Assembly (NCBI GenBank): GCA_002699025.1
Contig: PABA01000050.1
Coordinates: 1-64,000, forward strand
DNA from: Sandaracinus sp.
GTDB taxonomy: Bacteria; Myxococcota_A; Polyangia; Polyangiales; Houyiibacteriaceae
Direction: 5' to 3'
Length of the DNA stretch: 64,000 nucleotides
The notes beneath the pieces are model-generated. The model made no database searches, was not told the origin of the DNA, and saw nothing but the letters and a program-made list of their open reading frames with translations. Position 1 is the first letter of the stretch; each line of letters opens with the position of its first letter. The translations under genes were made by a program, and so were the position numbers. Of the stretch, positions 1 through 9,801 are shown piece after piece.

Positions 1-76
1 CCCCCAGCGACCTCGAGGTCCTCGTGACCTAGCCCAGAAGAAAAACAGCAGGCTGCCCTTGACCCGCCTCATAGAA

Positions 77-260
77 GGGCACGGGCAGGGGCACGGGGCC
101 GCGCCTGGTCGTTCAGTCCTTCGGGCTTCGTTGGCGCGGCAGGGGCACGGGCAGGGGCACGGGGCCGCGCCTGGTCGTTCAGCCCTCGGGCTTCTTTGGC
201 GCGGCAGGGGCACGGGGCCGCGCCTGGTCGTTCAGTCCTTCGGGCTTCTCTGGCGCGGCA
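77..260. repeat. Triplicated 65-bp tandem repeat covering the 3' end of the histidine kinase gene
   Basis: Three head-to-tail copies lie at about 77-141, 142-206 and 207-260; the third lacks the first 11 bases. Each copy holds the reverse complement of the last kinase codons and its TGA, so two spare copies of the gene's terminus lie downstream of the real stop at 232. The GC-rich part (GGGCACGGGCAGGGGCACGG) resembles the CCCGTGCCCTTG units near 9540. I see no gene in positions 1-231. Confidence 0.85.
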
Positions 261-1680
261 GCGTGATGCTGACCGTCGACCCCTCCTGGCCCGAGCTCTG
301 CAGCATCACCGTGCCCCCGTGCGCCTTCACGATGCGCTCCACGATCGCCAAGCCCAGCCCCGTCCCGGACGACTTCGTCGTGAAGAACGGGTCCCGCGCC
401 CGCGCCCGCACGAGCGTGTCCATGCCCTCGCCCGTGTCCATGAAGCGCACCGCGATCCCCGGGCCCCCCTCGATCTCCACGGGCTCCCCGCGCACGGTCA
501 GGACGCCCCCCTCGGGCATCGCCTGCATCGCGTTCGCCACGATGTTCGCGAACACCCGCTGCAGCAGATCCTTGTCCCCCTCGATGGTCCCCTCGACCCC
601 GTCGACCTCGATCTCCACGTCCACGTTCGTCATCGAGACGACCGGGTCCTTCCGCGCCACGCCGAGCGCCCCGCGCACCAGCTCCCCGAGATCGATGGTC
701 GACCACTGCGGCTCCACCGGCCGCGCGTAGGTCAGCAGATCCCGCACCAGCCGGTTCAGCCGGTCGCTCTCCTCGTCGAGCACCTGCAGCAGCGTCGCCC
801 GGTCCTCGTCCCCGAGCTTCTCCCGCCGCAGCCCGGCCACGGCGTTCTTCAGCACCGCCAGCGGGTTCCGCACCTCGTGCGCGATCACCGCCGAGAGCTC
901 GCCCACGGCCGCGAGCTGCTCCTTCTTCACCAGCTCCCCCTGCACGTGCTGGAGCTCGTCGTAGCGGTGCCGGAGCTCGAGCGTGCGCTGCGTGAGCGCG
1001 TTCGCCGTCTGCACGAAGCGATCGAGCAGGAGGTAGCTGACGACCAGCCCGCCGAGGCTGCTCAGGTGCTCGGTCAGGTAGAGCCCCTGCACGCGCGCGA
1101 CGCGCAGCACGACGTCGTGGATCCAGCCCCCCACGGTCAGCGCGATGGCGATCCAGAGCAGCCGCGCCTCGGCCCGGCGCCGCGCGAGGGGACCGAGCTG
1201 CATCAGCACACCGACGCCGAAGAGGAGCGCCACCACGCTCAGGGCGAGGAGCGCGGGGGTCGGCGCGACGTCCCGGTAGGGGTACGCCCAGGGCAGCTGG
1301 CTCGCCCAGCGCATCGGCCGCGCCGGATCGAGGAAGACGCCGGTCAGCGCCAGCGTCGAGATGATGGCGCTGGCGACGAGCACGGCCCGCACGAGCACGG
1401 CCCGCGGCCGCCCGAGGAGCACCCAGCCGAAGAGCACGTAGGCGGCGAAGCCGAGGGCGCCCGCGAGCGTCTGGACGTCCCGCGCGCGGGCCGCCAGGGC
1501 CTGCGTCGGCGCCGCCGTGAAGCTCGCCGAGGCGGCGCAATAGAGCCCGAGGGCGACGGCCACCCCCGCGAAGGCCGCGTACTCGGGCTGGCGCTGCCGC
1601 GCGTAGAGGAACGCCGAGATGATGGCGGAGAAGACGTGCAGGGCGACCCAGGCCCAGAGCAGGCTCGCGAGGAGGCTCAT
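232..1680 (-). CDS. 7TM-type sensor histidine kinase
   Basis: A 482-aa membrane sensor kinase. About seven hydrophobic segments fill residues 3-220 and no extracytoplasmic sensor domain is recognisable. A short helical linker leads to the phosphoacceptor helix (AVIAHEVRNPLAV), where His268 should be autophosphorylated from ATP. The ATPase domain follows, with an N box around ANIVANAMQAMP, DTGEGM and GTGLGLAIV. No receiver domain is attached and no stand-alone response regulator is adjacent. The ATG overlaps the stop of the upstream paralogous kinase in an ATGA, so the two are probably translated together. Its last codons lie in a triplicated repeat. The signal sensed is unknown. Confidence 0.9.
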   Translation of the reverse strand: MSLLASLLWAWVALHVFSAIISAFLYARQRQPEYAAFAGVAVALGLYCAASASFTAAPTQALAARARDVQTLAGALGFAAYVLFGWVLLGRPRAVLVRAVLVASAIISTLALTGVFLDPARPMRWASQLPWAYPYRDVAPTPALLALSVVALLFGVGVLMQLGPLARRRAEARLLWIAIALTVGGWIHDVVLRVARVQGLYLTEHLSSLGGLVVSYLLLDRFVQTANALTQRTLELRHRYDELQHVQGELVKKEQLAAVGELSAVIAHEVRNPLAVLKNAVAGLRREKLGDEDRATLLQVLDEESDRLNRLVRDLLTYARPVEPQWSTIDLGELVRGALGVARKDPVVSMTNVDVEIEVDGVEGTIEGDKDLLQRVFANIVANAMQAMPEGGVLTVRGEPVEIEGGPGIAVRFMDTGEGMDTLVRARARDPFFTTKSSGTGLGLAIVERIVKAHGGTVMLQSSGQEGSTVSITLPRQRSPKD

Positions 1681-3227
1681 GGCGCCTCCCGGATGCCCGA
1701 GAGCCGCCGGCGGCGCCCGCCCTCCGAGACGGGCACGACCCCGGCCGCGGGACGCCGACGCGGGAGGACGAAGGTGATGGTCGTGCCGACGCCGTGGAGG
1801 CTCTCGATGTCCACCTCGCCGCCGTGGTTGCGCACCACCCGCTCGACGATGGCCAGGCCCAACCCCGTGCCGGTGGAGCGCGTCGTGAAGAAGGGGTCGC
1901 GCGCCTTCGCCCGGACGAGCGTGTCCATGCCTTCGCCCGTGTCCGCGAAGGAGAGCGCCACGGCCGGCAGCGGATCGACGTCCGGCACGCGCTCCTCGAG
2001 GGTCGCGTCGGACGAGCGCACCGTGAGCGTGCCGCCAGCGGGCATGGCCTGGAGCGCGTTCTCGACGACGTTCACGAGGGCGTGCCGCAAGAGCTCCGGA
2101 TCGCCGTGCACGGTCGGCGGCCCGGCCAGGTCGTAGACGACCTCCACCGCGTCGGCGTGGGGCACGCCGCTCGCCGCGCGCTCGACGGCGCGCCGGACCA
2201 GCTCGTCGACGGAGAGCTCGCGCCCCTTCGGGACCACCGGCCGGGCGTAGGCGAGCAGGTCGTGCATGAGCCGGTTCAGGCGCCCCGTCTCCTCGTCGAG
2301 GATGTCGAGGAGCGTCGCCCGATCGTCCGGCGCGAGGTTGCCGCGGCGGAGCCCGGAGACCGCGTTCTTGATGACGGCGAGCGGGTTGCGCACCTCGTGC
2401 GCGATGACCGCCGAGAGCTCGCCCACGGCCGCGAGCTGCTCCTTGCGGACGAGCTTCTCCTGCGTCTGGCGGAGCTCCTCGTACATGCGATCGAGCTCGG
2501 CCTTCTTCCGCTCGAGCTCCGTGCTCGCCCGGGCGAAGCGGTGGAGGAGCACGTAGCTCATGGCGAAGGCGAAGCCGACGGCCGTGTGCTCGAGGAGCAT
2601 GGGGCCGCGGACGATGCCGCCGCGGGCGAGCACGTCGTGGCTGGCGGCGACCACGTTCGCGGCGGCGGCCACCCCGAGGAGGCGCGCCTGGGAGCGGTCG
2701 ATGGTGGAGAGCGGCGAGTCGGCCCCGCCGTTCTTCGACGGGAAGAAGAGCATCAGCGTGGCGAGGCCGGAGAGCAGGCCGAGGCCGCCGAGGTGCACGA
2801 GGCCGAGGAGGGTCGCGGCGGGCTGAGCCGCGGCCGGGCTGCCCCAGCGGATCCAGCCCGTGGCGGGCTCGGCGACGTAGAAGAGCCCGAGGACCTCGCC
2901 GACGAGGCCGAGGACCGCCCAGCCGTAGACGAGGAGCTGGAGCCGGCTCCGGCGCCCCGTGAGCTCGGCGATCAGATCGACGTAGAAGGCCGCCGAGACG
3001 ATCAGGCCGACGTTGCCCACGCGCATGGCGAAGAGGCCGCGGCTCAGGGTCTCGGCGTCGTGGAGGAACGCGGTCGAGGCCGTGACGACGGCGAAGCCAC
3101 CCGCGAGGAGCCCGAAGGCGAGGTACTCGCGATCGCTCCGGCGGCGGGCGAAGAGGAGCGCGTGGTAGGCGCAGAGGTAGCCGTAGATGGCCGCCCAGGC
3201 GAGGAGGATGGTCGCGTAGGTCGACAC
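1677..3227 (-). CDS. 7TM-type sensor histidine kinase (paralogue of the next gene)
   Basis: A 516-aa membrane histidine kinase with the same plan as its downstream partner. Several transmembrane segments span residues 1-235, followed by a helical linker, a HisKA helix with AVIAHEVRNPLAVIKNAV (phosphoacceptor His277) and an ATPase domain with NVVENALQAMPAGG, DTGEGM and GTGLGLAIVERVV. The core is nearly the same as that of the neighbour, pointing to tandem duplication with divergence of the membrane part. The 3' end overlaps the partner's ATG by 4 bp. Two such kinases translated together could form heterodimers, but that is inference. The response regulator partner is not evident nearby. Confidence 0.9.
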   Translation of the reverse strand: MSTYATILLAWAAIYGYLCAYHALLFARRRSDREYLAFGLLAGGFAVVTASTAFLHDAETLSRGLFAMRVGNVGLIVSAAFYVDLIAELTGRRSRLQLLVYGWAVLGLVGEVLGLFYVAEPATGWIRWGSPAAAQPAATLLGLVHLGGLGLLSGLATLMLFFPSKNGGADSPLSTIDRSQARLLGVAAAANVVAASHDVLARGGIVRGPMLLEHTAVGFAFAMSYVLLHRFARASTELERKKAELDRMYEELRQTQEKLVRKEQLAAVGELSAVIAHEVRNPLAVIKNAVSGLRRGNLAPDDRATLLDILDEETGRLNRLMHDLLAYARPVVPKGRELSVDELVRRAVERAASGVPHADAVEVVYDLAGPPTVHGDPELLRHALVNVVENALQAMPAGGTLTVRSSDATLEERVPDVDPLPAVALSFADTGEGMDTLVRAKARDPFFTTRSTGTGLGLAIVERVVRNHGGEVDIESLHGVGTTITFVLPRRRPAAGVVPVSEGGRRRRLSGIREAP

Positions 3228-3383
3228 TCAGCCGGCCCCCGCGCTCGCGCCCGGCAAGCCGCCGCGCTCCTCTGTGATCGTCCGCTCCACGGCGCTTCGC
3301 GCCCCATAGTACGCCGGCCCCGGGCCCGCCACGAAGGGGGGTGACCAGACGCTCGACGCGAAGCCCGTTCGTTCCGCGCGCCC

Positions 3384-4415
3384 TCAGCCGGCGTCGGCTC
3401 GGTCGACGACGGCTCGGTCGACGACGGCGCGGAGGGCGTCCGCGTTCGGCGCGTCCACGAGCCGGTCCCAGTGGCGCCGCGCGAAGCCCGCGTGGTCCGC
3501 GAACCAGCGGTGGGCGGCCTTCTGCATGCGCTTGCGCTCGGCGAGCGCGGCCATGACCGGGAGCACCTCGGGCTCGGCGAAGACCCCCAGCTCCTCGACG
3601 GCCCGGCTCTGATACCAGCTCGGGAGCCCGGCGCGCGCCCGCTCGGCGAAGTCGTCGAGCACCGGCGCGCCGCCCAGCCAGATGAAACGGGGACTGAGGC
3701 TCGCGTAGCGGCGCGAGGCGGCCGAGCAGCGGCGTACGACGGCCGGATCGTCGACGAAGTGACAGACCGCGAGCACGTCCAGCCCCAGCCGCTCCACCGT
3801 CTCCGCGCCGGCGAGGACCAGGCCGAGCAGACCGGCGAGCGACGACCCCTCGGGGCATCCCGAGCGGAAGGCCTCGAGCCGCGCGCGGAGCGGCGCCGGG
3901 TCCTCGGCCCGACCGAGCGGGAAGCCGACCCAGTAGGCGACGACGAGCGGCTCCGTCAGGGCGCGAACGAAGAGCAGGCGCGGGGAGGTCTTCGCGGCGC
4001 GCCGCTTCCGGCTCAGCCCCTCGAGCCAGGTGCAGATGGCGCGGACGCAGGCGTCGGGTCCGAGGAGCGCCTCGCCGAGGAGCACGAGGTGCTCGTAGTG
4101 GAAGCCGTAGCGGTCGCGCCGCGTCCAGCCCTCGAGGATCGCCACGAAGCCCCGCTCGTCGAGCGGCGAGTCTGCGTCGATGGCTTCGAGCTGCGCCTGC
4201 TTCGGCGTCCGGAAGCCGAGCCCGTGCCCGCGCAGGAACGCGAGCGCGACCTCCCGGGTCCAGACGACGTTCACCGGGTCGACCTTCGTGAGCACCCGCG
4301 CCGCGCGTGCGGCGGCGGGTTTCTTCGAACCGGACGTGCGGAGAGCGCGGACGTGCGGCCAGCCTTCGGCGAGGGCCTCGGCGTCCTCTGCTCGGAAGAC
4401 GGCGGGGGCGCTCAT
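3384..4415 (-). CDS. Protein of unknown function, 343 aa
   Basis: I do not recognise a named family. The protein appears soluble and mostly helical, with no signal peptide or membrane segment. A basic stretch (RKRMQKAAHRWFADH, about residues 290-305) resembles helices seen in DUF4132/MolR-like proteins, but this is weak. The ATG at 4415 overlaps the TGA of the upstream two-receiver protein (4-bp overlap), so the two are cotranslated and may work together. The last residues contain an exact 15-bp in-frame duplication (3396-3410 and 3411-3425) that doubles the peptide VVDRA. Confidence 0.75.
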   Translation of the reverse strand: MSAPAVFRAEDAEALAEGWPHVRALRTSGSKKPAAARAARVLTKVDPVNVVWTREVALAFLRGHGLGFRTPKQAQLEAIDADSPLDERGFVAILEGWTRRDRYGFHYEHLVLLGEALLGPDACVRAICTWLEGLSRKRRAAKTSPRLLFVRALTEPLVVAYWVGFPLGRAEDPAPLRARLEAFRSGCPEGSSLAGLLGLVLAGAETVERLGLDVLAVCHFVDDPAVVRRCSAASRRYASLSPRFIWLGGAPVLDDFAERARAGLPSWYQSRAVEELGVFAEPEVLPVMAALAERKRMQKAAHRWFADHAGFARRHWDRLVDAPNADALRAVVDRAVVDRADAG

Positions 4416-7400
4416 CGAGGCTGGACCACGCGGGTCTCGCCGGCGCGCACGAAGACGTAGCGGAAGCGCTCGGCGTCGCCCTGCCGGAAGACGAGCTCGT
4501 ACTGGCCCTCGGCCAGCGGCGCGCCGACCGGGGCCGGCCCGAGCTCGCGCTCGTCCTCCTCGTCCTCGGCACGCACGGCCACCTCGGTCGGCACGCCCGT
4601 CGGCGACTCCTGCACCAGCAACAGCCCCTCCGCCTCCCCCACGGCCACCCCGGCGTCGACGATGCGCGGCAGAGCCTCGCCGAAGGAGAGCGCGTTCTCC
4701 GGGACGGCCTCCTCGACCTCCTCCGCGCCCTCGGCCGCCTCGGCGGCGGCGCTCGCCGCCCCGGCGTCGGGAGCGGCCGACTCGGCCTCGGGCGCGGGGC
4801 CCTCGACCGGGGGCGCGGGCGTCCGGAAGGCGCGCCAGCCGAAGTAGCCGACGACGCCGAAGACGACGAGCAGCACCAGCCAGCCCGCGAAGCCGAGGCC
4901 GCCGGGCTCCGCCTCGGCAGCGGGCCGCGGCGCCGCGGGCTCGGCCTTCGGGGCCGCCTTCTCTTCCACGGGCTTCGGCGCCTTCGGCGCGGGCTCCTTC
5001 GACGCCGCCTTCCCGTCGGCGCGCTCCTTCGCGGGCTTCTTCGCGGCCGCCTTCTCGCCGGCGGTCTCGGGCGCCGCGGCCACCTTCTCGGGCTCCTCGT
5101 CGAGGCCCGGGGGCGCCGGGGGCGGGTTCGTCGGTGCGTGCAGGAGCTCCTCGGGCTCCGGCTCGGGTTCCGGGTCCGGCTCCTCCGGCTCGGTCGAAGC
5201 CTCCGCCGCCCCGGCCGCCGTCTCCGCCGCCGCCGTCTCTGCCGCCGCTTCGGCCGCCGCCGCCCCGGCCGCCGCCGCCTCCGACGCCGCCGCGACGATG
5301 TCGGCCGTCGACTCCTCGCTCTCGAGCCAGTCGAGGTCCTGCTCCCGCGCCTGCCCCCGCTCCTCGTAGGCCTCGGCGACGAGATCCGCGCCCCCGACCC
5401 CGCGCACCTGCGTCACGGCGCCGCGCCGCGCCATGTCGACCAGCGCCAGCTCGAGCGCCTGGGGCGCCACCTCGCCGCTCATGAGCATCTCGCGCGGCGA
5501 CTCGCCCTTCGCGATCCGATCGACGAGCGCCCCGGTCTCCCCGGGCGACGCCCGCTCGAACGCAGCCAGGAGCCCGTCGTCGAAGCGCACCCGCTCGACC
5601 TTCGCCAGGTGCTTGCCGGAGACCGCGTCGACGAAGGCGCCGAGCTTCTGCACGGCGTCCTCGAGCGCCTCCGTCCCATGCGAGAGGCTCGCCCGGAGCG
5701 CCCCCTCGGCCTGCGTGACCGTGTAGCGCCCCGCCGTCACGCCGAGCAGCTGCGGCAGCACGCGCTCGCCGCGCGCGAAGGCTCCGTCCGTGCCCGTGCG
5801 CGTCACGTCGACCAGCTCGCCGCCGCGGAGGTCGACCTCGAAGAGGTTCCAGGCGTCCCGCACGGTCACCCGCGCGTCGCCCCGCAGCTCGGCCACGGCG
5901 CGGAGGAGCGCGAGCAGCCCGACCGCCTCGACGCGGCCCCGCACGTCCCCGCCGGCGCGGAGCTGCGACTCGAGCCGCGCCCGCGGCCGGAGCACCTCGC
6001 GCACACGCGCGAGGATCTGTCCGCTCTGCGCCTCCTTGCGCAGGTAGCCGCTCGCCCCCGCGCGGAGCTCGCGCATGCGCTGGAGGAAGTCCTCCTTCCA
6101 GCTCAGGAGGATCACGGGCACTTCCGCGAGCGCCGGGTCGCGCTTGAGCTCGCGGCAGAGCGCGAGCCCGTCCATGCGCGGCATGAGGATGTCCGAGATG
6201 ACCACGTCGGGCCGCTGCCGCCGCGCCCGGGCGAGCGCCTCGGCGCCGTCCTCGACCTCGACGACGAGCGCGCCCTCCTCCCGGAGCAGCCCGGCGAAGA
6301 ACCACACGACGGCGGGATCGTCGTCCGCCACGATCACCCGCCGCCCGGCGAGCGAGACCTCCTCCGCGAGCGCGTCCCCGCCGAGGGCCTCGTCGACCAG
6401 GCTCATGAAGGCCGGCCCGCCGCGCTGCGCCCCGTCGCGGAAGCGCACCTGGCCCCCGGAGCGCTGCGCGAGCTCGGCGCGGACGCGCGCGATGGTCGCC
6501 CAGGCGGCCGCGAGGATGTCCGAGCCGTCGCCGAGATCGACCTTCAGCTCGCGCCCGGCGGCCACGGACTCGACGATGCCCCGGTGGATCTCCCGGGCGA
6601 GCCGGTCGGCGACCTCCTCGATGGTCGCCTCGCCGACCACGTCCTCCGCCGGCCAGGGCTCCTCCCCCACCCCCGCGAGCCGGTCGACCGTGCGCTGGAG
6701 CGCCTGGGGCGTCGCGGGCTTGCGCATCACGGCGTCGGCCCCGTGCTCGCGCACGTCCTTCGGGACCTCCACGTCCTCGGCGTGGAGCAGCACCACGGGC
6801 ACGAAGTCGGTCAGCGGATCGCTGCGGAGGCGCGCGATGAGATCGGTGCCGGCCTCGAGGGCGACCCCCTGATCGGCGAGCACCACGTCCGGCGCCGACG
6901 AGCGCGCGAGCCGGAGCGCCTCCTCCGGATCGCTCGCGGCGAGCATCTCGTAGCGCTCTGCCGGGAGCGCCTCGCGGACGTGCGCCTGGGACTCGACGTC
7001 GTCGACGACGAGCACGCTGACGACCATCTCGAGGGGCTCGCCCGGGAGCGTCGTCGGCTTCCCGCCGTCCAGGCGCGCCGCCGTGAAGGAGCCCTTCTGA
7101 CGCCGGGGCGGCCTGGAGGAGCGGCGCTCGGGGCGCGCGCGGGTCGGCTCGGGCGCGGGCGCCGTCGGCTCGGGGGCGGCCGCCTCGGGACCGGTGGCGC
7201 TCGGTGTCTTCGGCGCGCCCGGGATCGCGGGGATGTCCGCGGGGATGTCCGCGGCCTCCCCCGAGGCCGGCGGGGCCTCGGAGGGGGGCACGCCCTGGAG
7301 CGTCCGCTTCACGGGCTTGATGCGCGCGAGCGCCTTGCGTCGGAGCGGCCGCTGCTCGCCCTGCCCTTCCTCGTCCGCGAGCCCCGGGAGCGTCGCCTTC

Positions 7401-7879
7401 TTCCGGGGCGCGTCGGCGCCGGGCGCGGGCGGGAGGTAGCTCGAGACCTTGCGCGGGCGCACCGGCCGAGGCTCACCGGGCGCGGAGGCGCGCGGCGCGT
7501 CGTCCCCGGGAGGAGGCGCGATGGGCCCGGTCGAGGGGCGCGGCCCCGCCTCCTCGTCGCTGCCCAGGGCCGGGAGCGTGGAGGCGAGGTGGGCGAGCTG
7601 GTCGAGGTCGCCCTGGGTCAGCGTGCCGCCCGCGTCCCGCACCTCGTCGAGGCGCTGGATGTTCTCCTTGAGCGCGGCCGCGAGGGGCTCGAGGCGGAAG
7701 ACCTGCGCGGAGGCGTAGAGCGCGTGCAGCCGGCGGCGGAGCTCCTCGCGCGGCCGCTCGGCCCCCGGCGAGGCCGTCAGGAGCGCGATCGCGCCGCGGA
7801 GCTCCTTGGCCTTTCGCGGCAGCCCATCGACGAAGCGCGCGCGCGCGACGCCCAGCGCCGTCCCGTGCTTGGAAGCCAT
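4412..7879 (-). CDS. Large signalling protein with two receiver domains, a DUF4388-like region and one transmembrane helix
   Basis: A 1155-aa protein. Residues 1-110 form a helical, possibly Hpt-like region, followed by a Pro/Ala-rich linker. A first receiver-like domain starts near 288 (VLVVDD) with LADQG at the acceptor position. A second, more canonical receiver (about 512-630) has VIVADDDP and VISDILMPRMDG, where the Asp of SDILMP should be phosphorylated. A DUF4388/PATAN-like region follows (about 650-780), then a long Ala/Glu/Pro-rich stretch, a transmembrane helix near 998-1018 and a C-terminal domain of about 100 residues. Helix placement puts the receivers in the cytoplasm. It heads the operon containing the next gene and could receive phosphate from the nearby kinases; that link is inference. 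Confidence 0.8.
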   Translation of the reverse strand: MASKHGTALGVARARFVDGLPRKAKELRGAIALLTASPGAERPREELRRRLHALYASAQVFRLEPLAAALKENIQRLDEVRDAGGTLTQGDLDQLAHLASTLPALGSDEEAGPRPSTGPIAPPPGDDAPRASAPGEPRPVRPRKVSSYLPPAPGADAPRKKATLPGLADEEGQGEQRPLRRKALARIKPVKRTLQGVPPSEAPPASGEAADIPADIPAIPGAPKTPSATGPEAAAPEPTAPAPEPTRARPERRSSRPPRRQKGSFTAARLDGGKPTTLPGEPLEMVVSVLVVDDVESQAHVREALPAERYEMLAASDPEEALRLARSSAPDVVLADQGVALEAGTDLIARLRSDPLTDFVPVVLLHAEDVEVPKDVREHGADAVMRKPATPQALQRTVDRLAGVGEEPWPAEDVVGEATIEEVADRLAREIHRGIVESVAAGRELKVDLGDGSDILAAAWATIARVRAELAQRSGGQVRFRDGAQRGGPAFMSLVDEALGGDALAEEVSLAGRRVIVADDDPAVVWFFAGLLREEGALVVEVEDGAEALARARRQRPDVVISDILMPRMDGLALCRELKRDPALAEVPVILLSWKEDFLQRMRELRAGASGYLRKEAQSGQILARVREVLRPRARLESQLRAGGDVRGRVEAVGLLALLRAVAELRGDARVTVRDAWNLFEVDLRGGELVDVTRTGTDGAFARGERVLPQLLGVTAGRYTVTQAEGALRASLSHGTEALEDAVQKLGAFVDAVSGKHLAKVERVRFDDGLLAAFERASPGETGALVDRIAKGESPREMLMSGEVAPQALELALVDMARRGAVTQVRGVGGADLVAEAYEERGQAREQDLDWLESEESTADIVAAASEAAAAGAAAAEAAAETAAAETAAGAAEASTEPEEPDPEPEPEPEELLHAPTNPPPAPPGLDEEPEKVAAAPETAGEKAAAKKPAKERADGKAASKEPAPKAPKPVEEKAAPKAEPAAPRPAAEAEPGGLGFAGWLVLLVVFGVVGYFGWRAFRTPAPPVEGPAPEAESAAPDAGAASAAAEAAEGAEEVEEAVPENALSFGEALPRIVDAGVAVGEAEGLLLVQESPTGVPTEVAVRAEDEEDERELGPAPVGAPLAEGQYELVFRQGDAERFRYVFVRAGETRVVQPR

Positions 7880-8052
7880 CGCGCGCGACTATAGCCCGGG
7901 AGGGGGGCCTCTGCGCGGCTCGTCCTACGCGGCCCCGGCGACCGGACGGCCGACGCGGCCGACGGGCGCCGAGGGCGGCGCGCGGCGGGAGGCGCCCCGG
8001 CGAGGCACGCGGGCACGGCCCCGCCCGCCGTCCGCTGCTATCTTCCGCCCCG

Positions 8053-9510
8053 ATGAGCAGGGGACGGGGGCTCGCCCCGGCGGCCACGGCGATCGCGGGG
8101 CTGGCGGCGGTGTTCGCGCTGACCGCGCCGGGGACGGCGACGGCGCAGGAGCGCCTCGAGGCGAACGACTTCGTCATCGACGCGCTCGCGACCCCGGTCC
8201 TGGCGAGCGGCCGCATCACCGGCCTCGGCGGCGCCTACACCGCCCTGGCCGAGGGCATCGACGGCGCCGGCTGGAACCCGGCGGCCTACGCGGCGCGCGC
8301 GCTCTGGGAGCTCGACCAGTGGGAGTGGGAGCTGACGGGGAGCGTCGTCTTCCCCGGGAGCTTCACGGAGCAGGACTTCTTCCTGAACGGCCAGGACGAG
8401 GGCTTCGGGATCGACGACATCTTCTTCCTCGGCGTCGGCGGGCGGCTCCAGTTCGGCGACATCGGCTTCGGCGCGCAGATCGAGTCGCAGTTCTACACGC
8501 TCACCCCGGAGGCGGAGCTCCCGGCGACGGCGCGCTTCGCGAACATCCGGGTCGGCGGAGGCTACGCGCTCCTCGACGGGCAGGTCACGGTGGGGCTCGG
8601 CGCGCGGGCCGTGAACATGGCGATCTCCGCGGGCGGCGAGGACCTCGTGAACTTCACCGGCGTCGGCGCCGAGGTCGGCGGGCTCCTGCGGCTGGCGGAT
8701 CAGCCCTTCCGCGTGGGCGCGTCGCTGCGGACGCCCGTGAGCTCGACGGTGGTCGAGGATCCGATGGGCGGGGGCGTGCCGAGCGAGGTGCAGGGCTTCG
8801 TGCTCCCGCGCGAGGTGTACCTGCCCTGGGAGGTGCAGGCGGGCTTCGCGTTCCAGATCGGCCCGCGGCCGCTGAACCGGCGCTTCGTGCGCAAGAAGGA
8901 CGTCGAGGCCGGGCTCGAGCGGACCATGCAGCGGCGGCGCTGCGAGCGGGAGCGGGCGCAGGTGCTTCGGGAGCTCGAGGCGGCGGGGGAGCCGGCGCCG
9001 GAGCTGAGCTGCCCGGGGCTGCGGCGGCGGGCGCGGGATCCGGCGTGGCGGCGGGCGGAGCGGGAGCGCATGCGGGTCGAACAGGAGGCGCTCGACGAGG
9101 CGGTGGAGCGGGCCGAGGCGGACGTGGACGCGCTCTGGGAGGAGCTCTACGAGGCGCTCCCGCGGCGCTACTTCCTGGTCAGCGTGGACGCGATCCTCCA
9201 GGGGCCGACCGAGGACGGCGTGGGCATCGACGCCTTCCTCGCCCAGGAGCGGCGGACGCGCGGCGACGGGTGGTCCTTCGGCTTCCGCCTCGGCGTCGAG
9301 GGCGAGCCCTGGCCCGATCGGATGAAGCTCCGGGCCGGCACCTACGTCGAGCCCGCCCGCTACGAAGGGGTCCGCCCGCGCACGCACGGCACCTTCGGCG
9401 TCGACTTCCGCGTGATCGAGATCTTCGGCATCGACATCCGCGCGAGCTTCCTCGTCGACGGCGCCCGCGACTACTTCAGCTGGGGCGTGGGCGTCGGAAG
9501 CTGGCACTAG
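8053..9510 (+). CDS. FadL/OmpP1-like outer-membrane beta-barrel protein
   Basis: A 485-aa exported protein. A signal peptide ends near residue 32 (TATAQE). The mature start, with ITGLGGAYTALAEG and WNPAAYAAR, resembles the OmpP1/FadL opening pattern and is followed by alternating aromatic beta strands. Residues about 290-360 form a charged Arg/Glu-rich helical insert that is unusual for a barrel and may be periplasmic. A hydrophobic-substrate channel is the family expectation; the substrate is unknown. It is divergent from the signalling operon across a 173-bp gap. The 3' flank carries a duplicated repeat. Confidence 0.7.
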   Translation: MSRGRGLAPAATAIAGLAAVFALTAPGTATAQERLEANDFVIDALATPVLASGRITGLGGAYTALAEGIDGAGWNPAAYAARALWELDQWEWELTGSVVFPGSFTEQDFFLNGQDEGFGIDDIFFLGVGGRLQFGDIGFGAQIESQFYTLTPEAELPATARFANIRVGGGYALLDGQVTVGLGARAVNMAISAGGEDLVNFTGVGAEVGGLLRLADQPFRVGASLRTPVSSTVVEDPMGGGVPSEVQGFVLPREVYLPWEVQAGFAFQIGPRPLNRRFVRKKDVEAGLERTMQRRRCERERAQVLRELEAAGEPAPELSCPGLRRRARDPAWRRAERERMRVEQEALDEAVERAEADVDALWEELYEALPRRYFLVSVDAILQGPTEDGVGIDAFLAQERRTRGDGWSFGFRLGVEGEPWPDRMKLRAGTYVEPARYEGVRPRTHGTFGVDFRVIEIFGIDIRASFLVDGARDYFSWGVGVGSWH

Positions 9511-9720
9511 AAGCGGGGGCGAAGCCACCGCTTCTCCCGTGCCCTTGCCCGTGCCCTTGCCCGTGCCCGCTCCTGGGACGAGCCCGTCACGCACCATCTC
9601 GAGCCGCCTCTCGTGCCGCCCGCCGACGACACCCCGGAAGCGAGGGCGAAACCACCGCATTCTCCCGTACCCGTGCCCGCTCCTGGGACGAGCCCGTCAT
9701 GCACCCTCCACGAGCCGCCC
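9511..9720. repeat. Direct repeat pair of about 90 bp downstream of the barrel gene
   Basis: Copies at about 9511-9607 and 9637-9719 share the order GCGNGGGCGAANCCACCGC, a C/G/T-rich stretch, CCTGGGACGAGCCCGTCA and GAGCCGCC. They differ in the number of 12-bp CCCGTGCCCTTG units (more in the first), as expected from slippage. The array fills most of the gap between the barrel gene and obg, and no gene is visible in it. Confidence 0.75.
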
Positions 9721-9801
9721 GGCCCCGCCCCCCACTCTCAGCCCCCTTCCCCACCCCGTCGCCGCTCGCCCGGTCGGGCGTGGTGGGCTAGACCGTCTCC
9801 G

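Noticed and set aside
232-4572. Very long open frames running through several genes on the same or opposite strand
   Set aside because: With high GC at third positions stop codons are rare in shadow frames; the true genes are set by motifs, signal peptides, 4-bp overlaps and ribosome-binding sites.
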